Assembly (NCBI GenBank): GCA_040905865.1
Contig: JBBDQU010000081.1
Coordinates: 1 to 64,000, forward strand
Length of the DNA stretch: 64,000 nt
Direction: 5' to 3'
Source: Alphaproteobacteria bacterium
GTDB lineage: Bacteria; Pseudomonadota; Alphaproteobacteria; UBA8366; GCA-2717185
The stretch's first letter is position 1. Each line of letters opens with the position of its first letter. The position numbers and the translations under genes were made by a program. Below the pieces are notes generated by a model. That model did not search any database. It had not been told where the DNA came from and saw only the letters and a list, made by a program, of their open reading frames with translations. Positions 1-7,490 of this stretch are shown here, piece by piece.

Positions 1-2156
1 CGGTTGATGATCTTGAAATAGCCGCCGCCGGCGAGCTTCTTGAACTTGACCAGGGCGAAATCCGGCTCGATCCCCGTCGTGTCGCAATCCATGATCAGGC
101 CGATCGTGCCGGTCGGCGCAATGACAGTGGTCTGGGCGTTGCGGAATCCGAATGCCTCGCCCAGCCGCAGGGCTTCGTCCCAGGTGCGCGCCGCGGCGAC
201 CGGCAGGTCCGCCTGCGGGCAGGTGGACGGATCCAGCGGCGCCGGAACGACGCTCAGTTCCTCGTAGCCCTCCGTTTCGCCCCGCGCCGCCCGGCGATGA
301 TTGCGGATAACCCGCAGCATCGGTTCGGCATTGCGTTCGTATTGCGGGAAAGCGCCCAGTTCCCGCGCCATTTCAGCCGACGTGGCATAGGCGACGCCGG
401 TCATCAGCGCCGAAATCGCGCCGCATAACGCGCGGCCGGCATCGCTGTCATAGGCCAGTCCCGCGCCCATCATCAGCCCGCCGATATTGGCGTAGCCGAG
501 GCCCAGGGTCCGGTATTCATAGGAACGCTCCGCGATTTCCTTCGACGGAAACTGCGCCATCAGCACCGCGATTTCGAGCGTCAATGTCCAGAGCCGGACC
601 GCGTGCTCGAACCCGTCGGTATCGAATCGCAGGGCGCTTTTGCCATCGCCCTTTGTACCGCTCTGGAACGCCATGAGATTGAGCGACGCCAGATTGCAGG
701 CCGTATCGTCCAGGAACATGTATTCCGAACACGGATTGGACGCGTTGATGCGGCCCGAGGCGCTGCAGGTGTGCCATTCGTTGATCGTCGTGTCGTATTG
801 CATGCCCGGATCGGCCGAGGACCAGGCCGCATGGGCGATCTGGTCCCACAGGTCGCGCGCGCGCACCGTCTTCGCAACCGAACCGTCCTTGCGGTTGATG
901 AGATCCCATTCACGGTCTTCGTCGACCGCGGCAATGAAGTCATTGGTGACCCGGACCGTATTGTTGGCGTTCTGCCCCGCGACGGTCAGATAGGCTTCCG
1001 AATCCCAGTCCGCATCGTATGTTTCGAATTCAATCGAGGCGTAGCCCTGCCGTGCGAATTGCAGCACGCGCTGGATGTAGTTCTCCGAAATATCCGCCTT
1101 GCGGGCGGCAATGATGGCGGATTTCAGAACCCTGTTCCGCTTCGGGTCGCAGCGCGCCGCATCGTCCAGTTCGCCATGCTGGCAGGCCGCCATGATAGCG
1201 CTGAGATGCTTTTTATTGGTCCGGGAACCGGTCACCAGGGCGGCGACCTTCTGCTCCTCGATCATCTTCCAGTCGATATAGGTTTCGATATCCGGATGGT
1301 CGATATCGACGATCACCATCTTGGCCGCGCGCCGGGTCGTGCCGCCGGATTTGATGGCGCCCGCGGCGCGGTCGCCGATTTTCAGGAAGCTCATCAGCCC
1401 CGAGGATTTGCCGCCGCCGGAAAGCGGTTCGCCGGCCCCGCGGATGCTGGAGAAATTGCTGCCGGTGCCCGACCCGTATTTGAACAGGCGCGCCTCACGC
1501 ACCCAGAGGTCCATGATGCCGCCTTCATTGACCAGGTCGTCGCCGACGGACTGGATGAAGCAGGCATGCGGCTGCGGGTGTTCATAGGCGGATTCGGACC
1601 GGGTCAGTTTCCCTGTCCTGTAGTCGACGTAATGATGGCCCTGCGCCGGGCCATCGATTCCATAGGCCCAGTGCAGCCCCGTATTGAACCATTGCGGCGA
1701 ATTCGGCGCCGCCATCTGCCGCGCCAGCATGTAACGCATTTCATCGTAATAGGTCCTGGCGTCGCTTTCGGTGTCGAAATACCCGCCCTTCCACGCCCAA
1801 TAGGTCCAGGTGCCCGCAAGCCGGTTGAAAACCTGCTTGGCGCTGACCTCCCCGCCGAAACGGGCCTTCGCCGGAAGGCCATCCAGGGCCGCTTCATCGG
1901 GAACGCTGCGCCAGAGCCAGGCGGGGACGTCCGCTTCCTCAACCCGCTTCAGACGGACCGGAACGCCGGCCTTGCGGAAATATTTCTGCGCCAGCACATC
2001 GCAGGCGACCTGACTCCAGCCGGCCGGGACCTCGATACCCTCCTGCCTGAATACGGTTGACCCGTTCGGATTGCGGATTTCGCTGACGGTTTCCCGGAAA
2101 TCGATTCCGGAAAAAGCGGATTGTCCCTCGACTGTAAATCGACGCTCTATACGCAT
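1..2156 (-). CDS. nrdJ: Adenosylcobalamin-dependent (class II) ribonucleotide reductase, 5' part
   Basis: Reduces ribonucleotides to deoxyribonucleotides using coenzyme B12, without oxygen dependence. The frame runs open from an ATG at 2156 off the left edge, giving about 718 N-terminal residues; the alphaproteobacterial family is about 1,200 residues, so the C-terminus lies outside. Seen: an N-terminal part with WFNTGLHWAYG, then SGGTTRRAAKMV, the active-site stretch NPCSEYMFLDDTACNLASLN near residues 474-493, and PTGTIGLIMDCDTTGIEPDF near the cut end. These strings are characteristic of NrdJ. No nrdA/nrdB-type gene is nearby. The upstream gap contains no cobalamin riboswitch that I can recognise. 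Confidence 0.95.
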   Translation of the reverse strand, partial: MRIERRFTVEGQSAFSGIDFRETVSEIRNPNGSTVFRQEGIEVPAGWSQVACDVLAQKYFRKAGVPVRLKRVEEADVPAWLWRSVPDEAALDGLPAKARFGGEVSAKQVFNRLAGTWTYWAWKGGYFDTESDARTYYDEMRYMLARQMAAPNSPQWFNTGLHWAYGIDGPAQGHHYVDYRTGKLTRSESAYEHPQPHACFIQSVGDDLVNEGGIMDLWVREARLFKYGSGTGSNFSSIRGAGEPLSGGGKSSGLMSFLKIGDRAAGAIKSGGTTRRAAKMVIVDIDHPDIETYIDWKMIEEQKVAALVTGSRTNKKHLSAIMAACQHGELDDAARCDPKRNRVLKSAIIAARKADISENYIQRVLQFARQGYASIEFETYDADWDSEAYLTVAGQNANNTVRVTNDFIAAVDEDREWDLINRKDGSVAKTVRARDLWDQIAHAAWSSADPGMQYDTTINEWHTCSASGRINASNPCSEYMFLDDTACNLASLNLMAFQSGTKGDGKSALRFDTDGFEHAVRLWTLTLEIAVLMAQFPSKEIAERSYEYRTLGLGYANIGGLMMGAGLAYDSDAGRALCGAISALMTGVAYATSAEMARELGAFPQYERNAEPMLRVIRNHRRAARGETEGYEELSVVPAPLDPSTCPQADLPVAAARTWDEALRLGEAFGFRNAQTTVIAPTGTIGLIMDCDTTGIEPDFALVKFKKLAGGGYFKIIN

Positions 2157-2532
2157 GGAATACTGACCCCGGCACTGAATTTGTTTTTGTCGACGCTACA
2201 CGGCGGACGATTACCGAAACCCTCGGAAATGACCGCTCCACCATCAGTTCCTGCGAATGCGGTATCACGATGACATCGCACCCCATGATACCACATATAG
2301 GGAACTGTCACCATTTCGCCACAATGCCTTGAGTATTGCAACCAGATTATGCGGTTTCTTCTCTTTTATCATATATATCTTGGGGTCCTGTTTTCGAAAG
2401 AACCGCAAATTAAGGTTAAAATCATGGTGAAAGACGAAATTCCCGGGCGCGCAGTTCGCTGGACAGGCGCGGCCCGCAAGTGCGATATTCCGGCCGCGGC
2501 GACGGCCGCGCAGCAATGGAGCCCCCACCGCT
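2157..2532. other. Divergent intergenic region nrdJ / NDUFA12
   Basis: This 376-bp gap separates two divergent genes and must hold both promoters. Its middle (about 2280-2430) is clearly AT-richer than the flanks, with several TATA-like stretches. A motif CCACATATAGGG at 2291-2302 resembles half of an NrdR box, but I do not see a second box at the usual spacing. Short open frames here do not resemble proteins. Confidence 0.5.
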
Positions 2533-2892
2533 ATGACAACGGCAATTACCCGACTGATTACCTGGTTCAAAGGCGAATCCGTAGGCACCGACCAGTTTGG
2601 AAACCGTTATTTCCAGGAACGGAATGCCGCGGACAGCCGGCGCCGCAAACGCTGGGTCGTCTACAAGGGCACGGATGAGGCAAGCGCCGTTCCGCCGCTA
2701 TGGAGCGCCTGGCTGCACCACACCGTGAAGGAGGTCCCCTCCGAGGCCGAGAATTCCCGATACATCTGGCAGAAACCGCATATCCCGAACATGACCGGTA
2801 CGCCGGATGCCTATCGTCCGGCGGGTCACACGTTGCGCGGCGGCCACCGGGCCAAGGCGACGGGAGATTATGACGCATGGAAACCGGAATAG
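2533..2892 (+). CDS. NDUFA12-like NADH:ubiquinone oxidoreductase accessory subunit
   Basis: A 119-residue soluble protein of the NDUFA12 (17.2 kDa) family, an accessory subunit or assembly factor of respiratory complex I in alphaproteobacteria and mitochondria. Family signatures are visible: GTDQFGNRYFQER near residues 18-30, RWVVYKG, WSAWLHHT around residue 60, and WQKPHIPNMTGTPDAYRP near residues 79-96. Start at ATG 2533; a GGAG sits somewhat far upstream. It precedes mlaD and DUF2155 on the same strand, a neighbourhood common in this class, although the functional connection is unclear. The family assignment is secure; the in vivo role in this organism is inferred. Confidence 0.9.
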   Translation: MTTAITRLITWFKGESVGTDQFGNRYFQERNAADSRRRKRWVVYKGTDEASAVPPLWSAWLHHTVKEVPSEAENSRYIWQKPHIPNMTGTPDAYRPAGHTLRGGHRAKATGDYDAWKPE

Positions 2893-2932
2893 TCCGCATT
2901 TCCGCCGCAATCGTCGATACACTACCGTTACG

Positions 2933-3418
2933 ATGAATCGTGAAACGCTTCATATCCTTGTCGGCGCGGTTCTGATCCTGGCTGCGCCCGTTCTCGGCTA
3001 CCTGTTTTTCAGCGGCGATGCGCGTACGGAGTCGACCGAAGGATACAATCTGACAGCGCGATACAATCAGGTCGACGGCGTTTCAATCGGCACGAACGTC
3101 CTGCTGGCGGGCGTTCCGGTCGGCAAGGTGACGCGCCTGGAATTCGATGCTGAAGAACTGCAGGCGGTGTTGACCTTCACCATACACGAGCATATCCGGC
3201 TGCCGCGGGACACCGCGGCGCTGATTGCCAGCGACGGGATGCTTGGCGGGAAACACATCAAGCTGGACGTCGGCGGCGCGGAAGAGATGCTGGCGCCCGG
3301 CGAGTCGTTCAACTATGTCCAGGATTCAGTCATCGTCGAGGCGCTGCTGGAAAAGGTCATCCTGTGGGCCGAGGAACGGCGGGATAAAGCCAAAGAAGGA
3401 GGCGCCGAAATCAAATGA
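2933..3418 (+). CDS. mlaD: MlaD-family MCE protein (first of tandem pair)
   Basis: Periplasmic lipid-binding MCE-domain protein, 161 residues, of the system that moves phospholipids between outer and inner membranes. It has one N-terminal membrane segment (about residues 8-27) and one MCE domain with GYNLTARYNQVDGVSIGTNV and LGGKHIKLDVGG. The ATG at 2933 is chosen because the membrane helix follows at once and the longer upstream extension is arginine-rich and unlike the family. Its stop overlaps the next mlaD by the four bases ATGA. Most MlaD proteins are single genes in an mlaFEDCB operon; here there is no ATPase or permease alongside. Confidence 0.85.
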   Translation: MNRETLHILVGAVLILAAPVLGYLFFSGDARTESTEGYNLTARYNQVDGVSIGTNVLLAGVPVGKVTRLEFDAEELQAVLTFTIHEHIRLPRDTAALIASDGMLGGKHIKLDVGGAEEMLAPGESFNYVQDSVIVEALLEKVILWAEERRDKAKEGGAEIK

Positions 3419-3864
3419 AGCGCAGTATTATCGAAACGGTGCTGGGCGCGGTCGTTTTGCTGGTGGCCGGCGTTTTCTTTGCGTTTGCCTATAGTTCCGC
3501 CGATATCCGGCCCAATCTCGGTTATACGGTCAGGGCGAATTTCAACGCCATCGACGGGTTGACCGTCGGCAGCGATGTCCGGGTCGGCGGCGTCAAGGTC
3601 GGCGCGGTGACCGCAATGACCGTGGACCAGAGCATTTATCGGGCCGTTGTATCCATGAATATCGAAGACAGGATCAAACTGCCCGACGACACCCTGGTTA
3701 CGATCTCCAGCGACGGATTACTGGGTGGTAAATATGTTCGCCTGGAGCCCGGCAAGAGCACCACGATGGTCGCCGCCGGCGGCGATCTGTCCAGAACCAA
3801 GGACGTGGTCGGCCTTGAGGAACTGCTGGGCAAGGTCATCTTTCTGGTTACCGATGGCGGCTGA
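3415..3864 (+). CDS. mlaD: MlaD-family MCE protein (second of tandem pair)
   Basis: A 149-residue MCE-domain protein with an N-terminal membrane anchor (about residues 8-27) followed by GYTVRANFNAIDGLTVGSDV and the conserved LLGGKYVRLEPG near residues 103-114. It is a diverged paralogue of the gene before it: same layout, same motifs in the same order, moderate identity. The ATGA overlap implies translational coupling, so the two may form mixed hexameric rings; that is inference. The classical outer-membrane-lipid-asymmetry role is known for the family. The gene also overlaps the DUF2155 gene by 11 bp at its 3' end. Confidence 0.87.
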   Translation: MKRSIIETVLGAVVLLVAGVFFAFAYSSADIRPNLGYTVRANFNAIDGLTVGSDVRVGGVKVGAVTAMTVDQSIYRAVVSMNIEDRIKLPDDTLVTISSDGLLGGKYVRLEPGKSTTMVAAGGDLSRTKDVVGLEELLGKVIFLVTDGG

Positions 3865-4261
3865 CCGGCGGTGGCGGCCATGGCCGGCACTGCTGGCGCC
3901 CCTGATTACGGCATCGCCGGCAATTGCTTTTTCGGGCGATCTGGCCGTCCTGCAGGGGCTGGACAAGGTCACCGCGCGCGTATCCACCTTCGAGGCCCCG
4001 CTCGACGTACCCGTGCAGTTCGGCACGCTTTCCATTACCCTGCGCAGTTGCGAGCGGACGCCGCCGGAAGAACCGCCGGAATCGACCGCCTTCCTGGATA
4101 TTTTCGAGGTCCGCAAGGGCGAACAGCCCGTATCGCTGTTCCACGGCTGGATGTTCGCTTCCAGCCCGGCGATTTCGGCGCTGGAGCATCCCGTCTATGA
4201 TGTCTGGGTGCTGGAATGCAAAAAGACCGCGCCGCCGCCGGAACCCGAACCCACGAGATAG
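3854..4261 (+). CDS. DUF2155 domain-containing exported protein
   Basis: A 135-residue alphaproteobacterial protein of unknown function. It starts with a hydrophobic export signal ending near ASPAIA and then carries the DUF2155 core: LDKVTARVSTFEAPL, FGTLSITLRSCERTPPEEPPES, LFHGWMFASSPAISALEHPVYDVWVLEC. The final part is proline/glutamate rich. The ATG at 3854 lies inside the end of the preceding mlaD, so the three genes are almost certainly one transcript. Position after mlaD suggests an envelope role, but this is only context. Confidence 0.85.
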   Translation: MAADRRWRPWPALLAPLITASPAIAFSGDLAVLQGLDKVTARVSTFEAPLDVPVQFGTLSITLRSCERTPPEEPPESTAFLDIFEVRKGEQPVSLFHGWMFASSPAISALEHPVYDVWVLECKKTAPPPEPEPTR

Positions 4262-4264
4262 GCC

Positions 4265-4684
4265 TCATCCCGCCTGGGGGATATAGGTGCCGCGGCCGAT
4301 CGCGATCAGCCTGTGATCCGCGTCATGCACATCGATATCGACCACCGCGATCGTTCTGCCGATGCGCCGCACGCGGGCCGTCGCCGTAAGCTCGGTATGG
4401 CTTGCCGGGCGCAGAAAATCGGTCCGGAAATTGACCGTCGGCACGACATTGCCGATCCGCATCGCCAGCGCATAATCGCCGGCCGTATCGATCAGCGAGG
4501 CGATCACGCCGCCATGATACTGGCCTGAATCCGGCCGGCGCTCGAATTCCGGGCGCATCGGCAGGCGCAGAACGAGCGTATCGTTTCCGGAATCGATCGT
4601 ATCGACCAGGATGCCCATGAAGGCGAGATAGGGAGACGCGTCCAGCATCTTCTGAACGTCGTGCTGACTTAGATAATCGCTCAT
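4265..4684 (-). CDS. PaaI-family hotdog-fold thioesterase
   Basis: A 139-residue hotdog-fold protein, probably an acyl-CoA thioesterase. The family core is visible as HGGVIASLIDTAGDYALAM around residues 57-75, where the HGG and the following acidic residue belong to the PaaI-type active site, followed by VNFRTDFLRPA. The substrate cannot be told. It is convergent with the DUF2155 gene, with only three bases between them. A TATAAT sequence overlaps the start region on the coding strand and a perfect 14-bp inverted repeat lies just upstream, so the start could be further in, or the gene could be tightly controlled. Confidence 0.82.
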   Translation of the reverse strand: MSDYLSQHDVQKMLDASPYLAFMGILVDTIDSGNDTLVLRLPMRPEFERRPDSGQYHGGVIASLIDTAGDYALAMRIGNVVPTVNFRTDFLRPASHTELTATARVRRIGRTIAVVDIDVHDADHRLIAIGRGTYIPQAG

Positions 4685-4694
4685 TATAGCACAT

Positions 4695-4734
4695 CAGGTT
4701 TAAATGGAACCGTAGCCGCCTCCATTTAAACCTG
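4695..4734. repeat. Perfect 14-bp inverted repeat upstream of thioesterase
   Basis: CAGGTTTAAATGGA at 4695-4708 is repeated in inverted orientation at 4721-4734 with a 12-base centre, so arm centres are 26 bp apart. There is no T-run after either arm, which argues against an intrinsic terminator. It lies 11 bp upstream of the thioesterase start and fits a dimeric operator or an RNA stem-loop. Confidence 0.8.
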
Positions 4735-4850
4735 TGAAGGTGCCATGTCTGCAACAAGATAGATCGGACTCACATGACTATTGGATCGTCACAGGCGATT
4801 CGAACCAGCCATGATCTGATCTGGTTTCCGTCTGCTGCTTTGTTTTTCTG

Positions 4851-5292
4851 TCACGCCTGTATAAACGATATGACGGGACCGCAGGTATAGTCAGGTACAA
4901 TCCACAGGGCCGGATACGGATGGTCGGTGTAGGCGACGCCGTTTTCCCGCAACAATCCGCGGGTTGCATCAAGGTCGCGCACGGCAAAACCGACCGTCGC
5001 GACACAGGGAATGCAGGGCGGCGTGACGCCGGGCGTCCATTTCGCCATCGCGGCGGCGTTCATGACGTAGATCGTGCCGCGCGGCAGGGTGAACCGCGCC
5101 ACGCCGGGCATGACTTCCTTCCAATCCAGGTCCAGCAGCCGGCCCAGCTTTTCGCCGGTCGCGGCGACATCGGCGACGCAGAACCCGACCTCCGCCAGCG
5201 CGACCGCGCCATTGGGATGGTCCAGCAGATGCGGCTGCCAGATCGCGCACGGCGACGCCGGCATGGTCAAGGTTGAAAACGGGCTGATTCAA
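4851..5292 (-). pseudogene. VOC/glyoxalase-like family gene with internal deletion
   Basis: Reading from a TTG at 5292 behind a good GGAGAGG site gives NQPVFNLDHAGVAVRDLAA, a typical first beta-strand of a vicinal-oxygen-chelate protein, but this frame then runs into unrelated sequence. One base out of phase, beginning around 5230, comes QPHLLDHPNGAVALAEVGF and a complete C-terminal VOC half ending PVISFIQA at 4851. In the two-module family of roughly 290 residues these pieces are separated by well over 100 residues. The simplest reading is an internal deletion that also shifted the frame. The C-terminal half alone could still be translated from an internal start at 5270. Confidence 0.65.
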
Positions 5293-5317
5293 ATCACCTC
5301 TCCGGGATCCGGCCCGT

Positions 5318-7396
5318 CTAATTGAGGCCTTCCTTTTCGAGCAGGGCGTCCGGGGTCGGCAGCTTGCCGCGAAACGCGATATACGCATCCTCGGGATCCA
5401 TTGACCCGCCCGACGAATAGATAAACTGCTTCAGCTTCGCGGCGGTGGCCGGGTCGAAGGAATCGCCCGCCTCCTGGAAGGCCTGGAACGCGTCGGAGTC
5501 CAGCACGCCGGACCACATATACGAATAATAGCCGGCGGAATATCCATCCCCCGCGAAGACATGCGTGAAATTCGGCGTCGCGTGGCGCATGACGATTTCC
5601 TGCGGCATCTTCAGTTCCGACAGGACGCCGGACTGAAAGGCCATGGGATCGACCCTGGCGGCCTGGTCCGGGTTCAGCGCGTGGAATGCCATATCGACCA
5701 GCGCCGATGAGGTGAACTCCACATTGGCGAAACCCTTGTTGAACTTCCCGGCGGCGCGCAGCTTGTCGAGCAGCGCCTGCGGCATCGCCTCGCCGGTCCG
5801 GTAATGCACCGCGAACTGCTGCAGCACCTCCGGCACGGTCAGCCAGTGTTCGTAAAGCTGCGAGGGCAGTTCGACGAAATCGCGGCTGACCGAGGTTCCG
5901 GCGATGGACGGGTAGGTCACGTCCGACAGCATGCCGTGCAGCGCGTGGCCGAATTCATGGAACAGCGTCTTCGCGTTGTCCATGTCGATCAGGACCGGCT
6001 CGCCGGCCGGCGCCCTGGCGAAATTCATCACGTTGAGGACGATGGGCGTCTGTTCCGCGCCATCCGCGCCCAGCCTGTGCTGGCCCTGCAGCGCGCTCAT
6101 CCAGGCGCCGGAGCGTTTGGACGGCCGCGCGAAATAATCGCCCAGGAATATCGCGATCCGCTTGCCTTGCGCGTTCAGCACCTCGAACACCCGCACGTCG
6201 GGATGGTAGGCGGTCACGCCTTCATGCTTGCGGAAGGTGAGTCCGAACAGCCGCCCGGCGGTATGGAACGCGGCTTCGATCATTTTTTCGAGTTGCAGGT
6301 ACGGCTTGATTTCCGCCTCGTTGAACGCATACCGCGCGGCGCGTACCTTTTCGGAATAGTGCCGCCAGTCCCACGGGGCGACGGCGTGATTATGCCCTTC
6401 CGCCGCGATCAGCTTGGCCAGTTCGGCGGCTTCCTCATGCGCGCGCGTGCAGGCCTTGCCCCAGACCGTTTCCAGCAAGCCGCGGACATTCTCCGGCGTC
6501 TTGGCCATGGTGTCGTCCAGCTTGAAATGGGCGAAACTGCCATAGCCCAGCAGCGCCGCCTTTTCGGCGCGGAGCCTGACCATTTCCGCGACAATCGGGC
6601 GATTGTCGTGTTCGCCGGGATTCTCGCCCCGGGCCACCCAGGCCCGGAACGCGGTTTCGCGCAGGTCGCGCCGTGCCGAAAAAGTCAGGAAGGGCTCGAT
6701 AATCGACCGCGAGAGCGTCACGGCGTGCTTGCCCTTGTGGCCGCGTTCCTCCGCCGCGGCCGCCATGCTGGCAATCAGGAAATCCGGCAGTCCGGCCAGA
6801 TCGTCGGCTTTTTCCAGGATCAGCGCGTATTCGCGTTCATCGGCGAGGACATTCTGCGAAAACGTCGTTCCCAGGGTCGCGAGGCGTTCGTTGATGGCGG
6901 AGAGACGGCTCTGGTCCGCCTCGTTCAATTGCGCGCCGGACCGCACGAACGATTTCCGGGTCAGTTCCAGCACCCTGCGCCCTTCGGCATCAAGGCCCAG
7001 CGCGTCGATATCCCGGTACAGCGTCTCAATGCGTTCGAAAAGCGCGCGGTTCATCGTAATGGCGGAGTAATGGCGCGAGAATTCCGGCGACAGCCTGCGT
7101 TCCAGCGCCTGCAGCGTGTCGTTGGTATTCGCGCCCGACAGGTTCCAGAAAATACCCGACGCCCGGGTCAGCAGTTCGCCGGCGCGCTCCAGCGCGACAA
7201 TCGTGTTCTCGAAAGTCGGGGTATCGGGGTTCCCCGCAATCGCCTCGATCTCCGCCAGATGCGCCGGAAGCGCCGCGGCGAACGCCGCCTCGAAATCCCT
7301 GTCGTCGATCCGCGCGAACTCCGGCAGGCCGAGCGGGCCGCTCCAGGTCGCGATTGCCGGGTTGACGCCAGATACCGCCGCCATATCAGTAGGCAT
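5318..7396 (-). CDS. M3-family zinc metallopeptidase (oligopeptidase A / Dcp-like)
   Basis: A 692-residue cytosolic thimet-type peptidase that degrades short peptides. The zinc-binding motif HEFGHALH lies near residues 480-487, with the family context NAKTLFHEFGHALHGML and, further on, a second glutamate ligand region. The C-terminal region YSAGYYSYMWSGVLDSDAF is characteristic of the M3 family. The ATG at 7396 is preferred over an earlier possible start because of the AAAGGATG site just upstream and because the extra residues are low-complexity. It ends 25 bp before the broken VOC gene on the same strand. Confidence 0.93.
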   Translation of the reverse strand: MPTDMAAVSGVNPAIATWSGPLGLPEFARIDDRDFEAAFAAALPAHLAEIEAIAGNPDTPTFENTIVALERAGELLTRASGIFWNLSGANTNDTLQALERRLSPEFSRHYSAITMNRALFERIETLYRDIDALGLDAEGRRVLELTRKSFVRSGAQLNEADQSRLSAINERLATLGTTFSQNVLADEREYALILEKADDLAGLPDFLIASMAAAAEERGHKGKHAVTLSRSIIEPFLTFSARRDLRETAFRAWVARGENPGEHDNRPIVAEMVRLRAEKAALLGYGSFAHFKLDDTMAKTPENVRGLLETVWGKACTRAHEEAAELAKLIAAEGHNHAVAPWDWRHYSEKVRAARYAFNEAEIKPYLQLEKMIEAAFHTAGRLFGLTFRKHEGVTAYHPDVRVFEVLNAQGKRIAIFLGDYFARPSKRSGAWMSALQGQHRLGADGAEQTPIVLNVMNFARAPAGEPVLIDMDNAKTLFHEFGHALHGMLSDVTYPSIAGTSVSRDFVELPSQLYEHWLTVPEVLQQFAVHYRTGEAMPQALLDKLRAAGKFNKGFANVEFTSSALVDMAFHALNPDQAARVDPMAFQSGVLSELKMPQEIVMRHATPNFTHVFAGDGYSAGYYSYMWSGVLDSDAFQAFQEAGDSFDPATAAKLKQFIYSSGGSMDPEDAYIAFRGKLPTPDALLEKEGLN

Positions 7397-7490
7397 TGAT
7401 CCATCCTTTGAAGAATGTCCGGAATTGCTGCTGGATGTAGTCCGCCGAGGTTGAATTAAAAGCATGCAACCGTAAAGAATTTACATGCGG

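Noticed and set aside
603-2060. Long open frame on the plus strand opposite nrdJ (similar ones opposite the M3 peptidase, mcd, the TRAP permease and the FAD/Fe-S dehydrogenase)
   Set aside because: Arginine/histidine-rich translations without family features; they are antisense shadows of GC-rich genes.
2291-2302. Possible NrdR box (CCACATATAGGG) upstream of nrdJ
   Set aside because: Only one side fits the consensus and no second box lies at the usual distance, so I do not call it.
2157-2400. Cobalamin riboswitch ahead of the B12-dependent nrdJ
   Set aside because: I looked for the conserved B12-box and did not find it.
2265-2588. Minus-strand frame across the start of the NDUFA12 gene
   Set aside because: No recognisable protein and it conflicts with a secure gene.
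4797-4806. GGTTCGAATC on the minus strand, resembling a tRNA T-loop
   Set aside because: No acceptor, D or anticodon stem can be formed around it; the surroundings are ordinary intergenic sequence.
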